Origin: JBGSZX01 sp964640545
Lineage (GTDB): Bacteria; Bdellovibrionota; UBA2428
Assembly: GCA_964640545.1 (NCBI GenBank)
Contig: CAZXHL010000005.1
Location: 1-55,877 of the forward strand
Direction: 5' to 3'
DNA: 55,877 bases
Translations under genes and position numbers: made by a program
Shown: piece after piece, positions 55,028 through 55,877 of the stretch
Layout of the letters: each line of letters opens with the position of its first letter
Position numbering within the stretch: position 1 is the stretch's first letter
The notes under the pieces: generated by a model
Seen by the model: only the letters and a program-made list of their open reading frames with translations
What the model was told of the DNA's origin: nothing
Database searches by the model: none

Positions 55028-55624
55028 CTATTCGACCATTTCTCCATTTTCGAATAAGGCGCCTTGGGGAGCCTTCGCCTTGAGATGCTCTTTACCCTGA
55101 ATGCTCATGATGTAAGCCAGCACAGAGTAAAGCTCATCCTCTTCAAGAAACTCTCCCCAAGCCGGCATACCGGCTGCAGGACTTCCTGTAATCAGGAAGG
55201 GATAGATGGTATCGGCATTTCCATTCGCAAAAAGCCAATACTTATCTGTGAGGTTAGGGCCAATATCACCAGCACCTTCACTGGCATGACAGGACACACA
55301 ATTAGCTTGAAATACATTCTTGCCATAAGCAACCATCTCGGGCTGGGTCAAAATCTCATCGAATTTCTCAGGATTAAATTCTGTCAACTCTTCAAGATAA
55401 GCGTCTTTCACGACTTTGTGATGCTGCAGGCTTTGATGGTATTCATCTCTGAGAGTTGGCCCACCAAAAATTTGGTAATACGCAAAATAACCAACACCAA
55501 TAACAATCGCTCCATAGAAAGTCATGAGCCACCACGTTGGTAGCGGATTATCTAGTTCTTGAATGCCATCGTAGTTGTGATCAAGAAGTTTAGGATCGTT
55601 TTCTGTGCCATTATCTTTTTTCAT
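55028..55624 (-). CDS. ccoP: Cytochrome cbb3 oxidase subunit III, mono-heme form
   Basis: 198 residues against ~300 for usual CcoP. N-terminus is standard (DHNYDGIQELDNPLPTWWLM then one membrane helix). Only one haem c site is seen: C109-V-S-C-H113, with the distal Met in AAGMPAWGEF. Usual CcoP has two CXXCH sites, so this is a shortened, single-haem form. Its ATG overlaps the ccoQ gene by 14 bp. Confidence 0.92.
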   Translation of the reverse strand: MKKDNGTENDPKLLDHNYDGIQELDNPLPTWWLMTFYGAIVIGVGYFAYYQIFGGPTLRDEYHQSLQHHKVVKDAYLEELTEFNPEKFDEILTQPEMVAYGKNVFQANCVSCHASEGAGDIGPNLTDKYWLFANGNADTIYPFLITGSPAAGMPAWGEFLEEDELYSVLAYIMSIQGKEHLKAKAPQGALFENGEMVE

Positions 55625-55787
55625 TTTTACTGTCCTCTAGAGCAAGAAGTGAAAGTTTTTTGTAGAAGTCTTTGGAGCTAGGTCTATAGACCCAAATCAC
55701 AGCCCCCAAAAATATTAAAGAAAAGAGAATGAATCCCGCCGTGGGCAGGATCACTTGAGTGAAATTGGATAAAACAGCACTTTTCAT
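55611..55787 (-). CDS. ccoQ: Small cbb3 oxidase subunit, CcoQ-like
   Basis: 58 residues, so easily missed. MKSAVLSN, then one membrane helix (TAGFILFSLIFLGAVIWVY) and a short basic/hydrophilic tail ending KNEKR, the plan and size of CcoQ/FixQ. Start overlaps the ccoO stop (ATGA) and the stop lies inside the ccoP start, so the three are coupled. Identity rests on position and size. Confidence 0.75.
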   Translation of the reverse strand: MKSAVLSNFTQVILPTAGFILFSLIFLGAVIWVYRPSSKDFYKKLSLLALEDSKNEKR

Positions 55788-55877
55788 TGTGTCACCTCTG
55801 TATCTTCTGCTGGAGCGTCTTCAGCCGGAAGCTCACCAGAGGCCTCGCTGTCTGGGTCCGTAGCCGAATCATCACCA
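55784..55877 (-). CDS. ccoO: C-terminal tail of cbb3 oxidase subunit II (runs off window)
   Basis: The frame is open to the right edge and ends in TGA at 55784-55786, overlapping the ccoQ ATG. The visible 30 residues are Asp/Glu-rich (DSATDPDSEASGELPAEDAP...), an acidic tail. Position before ccoQ and ccoP points to ccoO; the typical haem part is outside the window, so identity is inferred. Confidence 0.55.
   Translation of the reverse strand, partial: GDDSATDPDSEASGELPAEDAPAEDTEVTQ

Noticed and set aside
1..55877. tRNA/rRNA genes, CRISPR arrays, phage or plasmid genes
   Set aside because: All gaps between genes were read; none shows tRNA-like arms, spaced direct repeats of CRISPR size or such genes.

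Overview
The window looks like a chromosomal segment of a Bdellovibrionota-type (Bdellovibrio-like) Gram-negative bacterium. The strongest pointer is a 65-residue bacterial histone-fold protein at 21051-21248 whose start and RKTV-ARD loop closely resemble, from memory, the Bdellovibrio histone Bd0055. The many lipoproteins, signal peptides and outer-membrane barrels, a cbb3-type oxidase cluster and GreB fit a diderm with aerobic respiration. A run of exactly 100 N (2384-2483) shows the contig is scaffolded. No tRNA, rRNA, CRISPR array, transposase or phage gene was seen.

Layout. 1-3226: two secreted fibronectin-like proteins (the second with a probable outer-membrane barrel), then an M48 metalloprotease lipoprotein whose start is lost in the gap. 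3350-15231: a complete valine catabolic route on the + strand (mmsA, isobutyryl-CoA dehydrogenase, enoyl-CoA hydratase, 3-hydroxyisobutyryl-CoA hydrolase, mmsB), with phhB and a HAD phosphatase at its end. It is split by an unrelated block at 6092-11196 holding a glycoside hydrolase, an unknown membrane-anchored protein, a divergent amidase lipoprotein preceded by an 11-bp phased TTAAC array, and a small secreted protein. 15233-23326: a lone rpsD with promoter and terminator, a sugar dehydrogenase, an SGNH hydrolase, a possible histone / unknown / pyrC operon, a DUF2252-like lipoprotein, and a DksA-like protein with no zinc finger. 23493-31718: a heterodimeric ABC exporter overlapping greB, then an outer-membrane barrel coupled to a very large lipoprotein, and a small secreted protein.

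31733-31958 is a striking 226-bp inverted-repeat element that folds as a long stem with a branched tip. 31961-48835 is one tight minus-strand purine operon: guaB, guaA, purN, purB, purF, a fused purC-purD, purL, purQ, purH, purM, ending in a phosphopantetheinyl transferase and an SDR reductase. It covers de novo synthesis except purE/purK (and the PRPP and purA steps), and leads on to GMP.

48955-55877: selO on the + strand, then minus-strand genes read from the right edge: the ccoO tail, ccoQ, a mono-heme ccoP, ccoG, a TauE/SafE-type membrane protein and hemN. Together these build a cbb3 oxidase, its copper/redox accessory factors and anaerobic haem synthesis. Just past hemN are a His/Cys-rich secreted protein and a 50-residue Cys-rich secreted peptide, followed by a good intrinsic terminator. 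Best candidates for something undescribed are the histone with a shortened last helix, the branched inverted-repeat element, the Cys-rich secreted pair beside the oxidase genes, the phased TTAAC array and the purC-purD fusion.
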